The translations under genes were made by a program, and so were the position numbers. A stretch of 57,547 bases of DNA from an uncultured Alteromonadales bacterium. GTDB taxonomy: Bacteria > Pseudomonadota > Gammaproteobacteria > Pseudomonadales > Cellvibrionaceae. Numbering within the stretch: the first letter of the stretch is position 1; the number at the start of each line of letters is the position of its first letter. The stretch spans positions 1 through 57,547 of the forward strand of contig CALMJT010000072.1 of NCBI GenBank assembly GCA_937864365.1, given 5' to 3'. Positions 57,527 to 57,547 of this stretch are shown piece by piece. The notes under the pieces were generated by a model, which was not told the origin of the DNA, searched no databases, and saw only the letters and a list, made by a program, of their open reading frames with translations.

Positions 57527-57546
57527 GCGACACAAGGATGTGTCGC
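57527..57546. repeat. REP-like palindrome, copy 2, at the right edge
   Basis: GCGACACA and TGTGTCGC form a perfect eight-pair stem with loop AGGA, upstream of the Rhs gene and cut by the window edge. Its 14-base core ACACAAGGATGTGT is the reverse complement of the core at 47822-47835. Confidence 0.65.
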
Positions 57547-57547
57547 C

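Noticed and set aside
1-57547. CRISPR arrays, tRNA and rRNA genes
   Set aside because: No regularly spaced repeats and no cloverleaf-like or rRNA-like sequence were found on reading through both strands; a tRNAscan and CRISPR search would settle it.

Overview
The window is chromosomal DNA from a Gammaproteobacterium, probably marine and moderately AT-rich. The evidence is the gammaproteobacterial order rpsB-tsf-pyrH-frr-uppS-cdsA-dxr-rseP-bamA-skp-lpxD-fabZ-lpxA-lpxB-rnhB, with map-glnD-dapC-(yffB)-dapD-dapE reading away on the other strand. Secreted subtilase, DUF4397 and DUF4382 lipoproteins fit a free-living heterotroph. I cannot name a genus; no rRNA or tRNA gene was seen.

Layout: (1) 1-4300, an accessory stretch: rhomboid protease, small membrane proteins, an M23 peptidase, and several coding remnants. 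(2) 4330-10134, a compact three-gene operon (minus strand) of TerB-domain protein, P-loop ATPase and DEAD/DEAH helicase that matches the Shango anti-phage defence system. (3) 10651-15192, a very large secreted subtilisin-like protease with two tandem 3' hairpins, then a 1.8-kb gene desert. (4) 16966-18375, a DUF4397 lipoprotein. (5) 18910-34665, the minus-strand core block for lipid A synthesis, outer-membrane assembly, isoprenoid/phospholipid synthesis and translation, with terminators after bamA and tsf and an attenuator-like hairpin between rpsB and tsf. (6) 35137-43589, the plus-strand map-glnD-dapC-nth-yffB-dapD-dapE block for N-terminal Met removal, nitrogen signalling, lysine/DAP synthesis and base-excision repair. 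(7) 43614-57547, a second accessory region: two related small secreted proteins, a DUF4382 lipoprotein, a small gene with a probable homopolymer frameshift, an unclassified 331-aa protein, a REP-associated tyrosine transposase (RAYT) beside a strongly structured element, and a 2434-residue secreted SpvB/Rhs polymorphic toxin with a three-TM candidate immunity protein coupled to its stop codon.

The core block is an envelope-building unit: Skp and BamA handle outer-membrane proteins, LpxD/A/B make lipid A, FabZ supplies acyl chains, UppS and Dxr supply the lipid carrier, CdsA feeds phospholipids, and the divergent dap genes supply meso-DAP/lysine. The accessory ends hold conflict systems: Shango against phage, and Rhs plus immunity against competitors.

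The observations I rate highest are the Shango operon with a membrane-anchored TerB protein, the Rhs tip/immunity pair, the RAYT with candidate REP hairpins, BamA carrying EF-hand-like loops in its barrel domain, and the rpsB leader with two stacked hairpins that place the Shine-Dalgarno in a loop. All functional calls are by eye from motifs and context; no database search was run. For several genes I chose internal starts on Shine-Dalgarno evidence.
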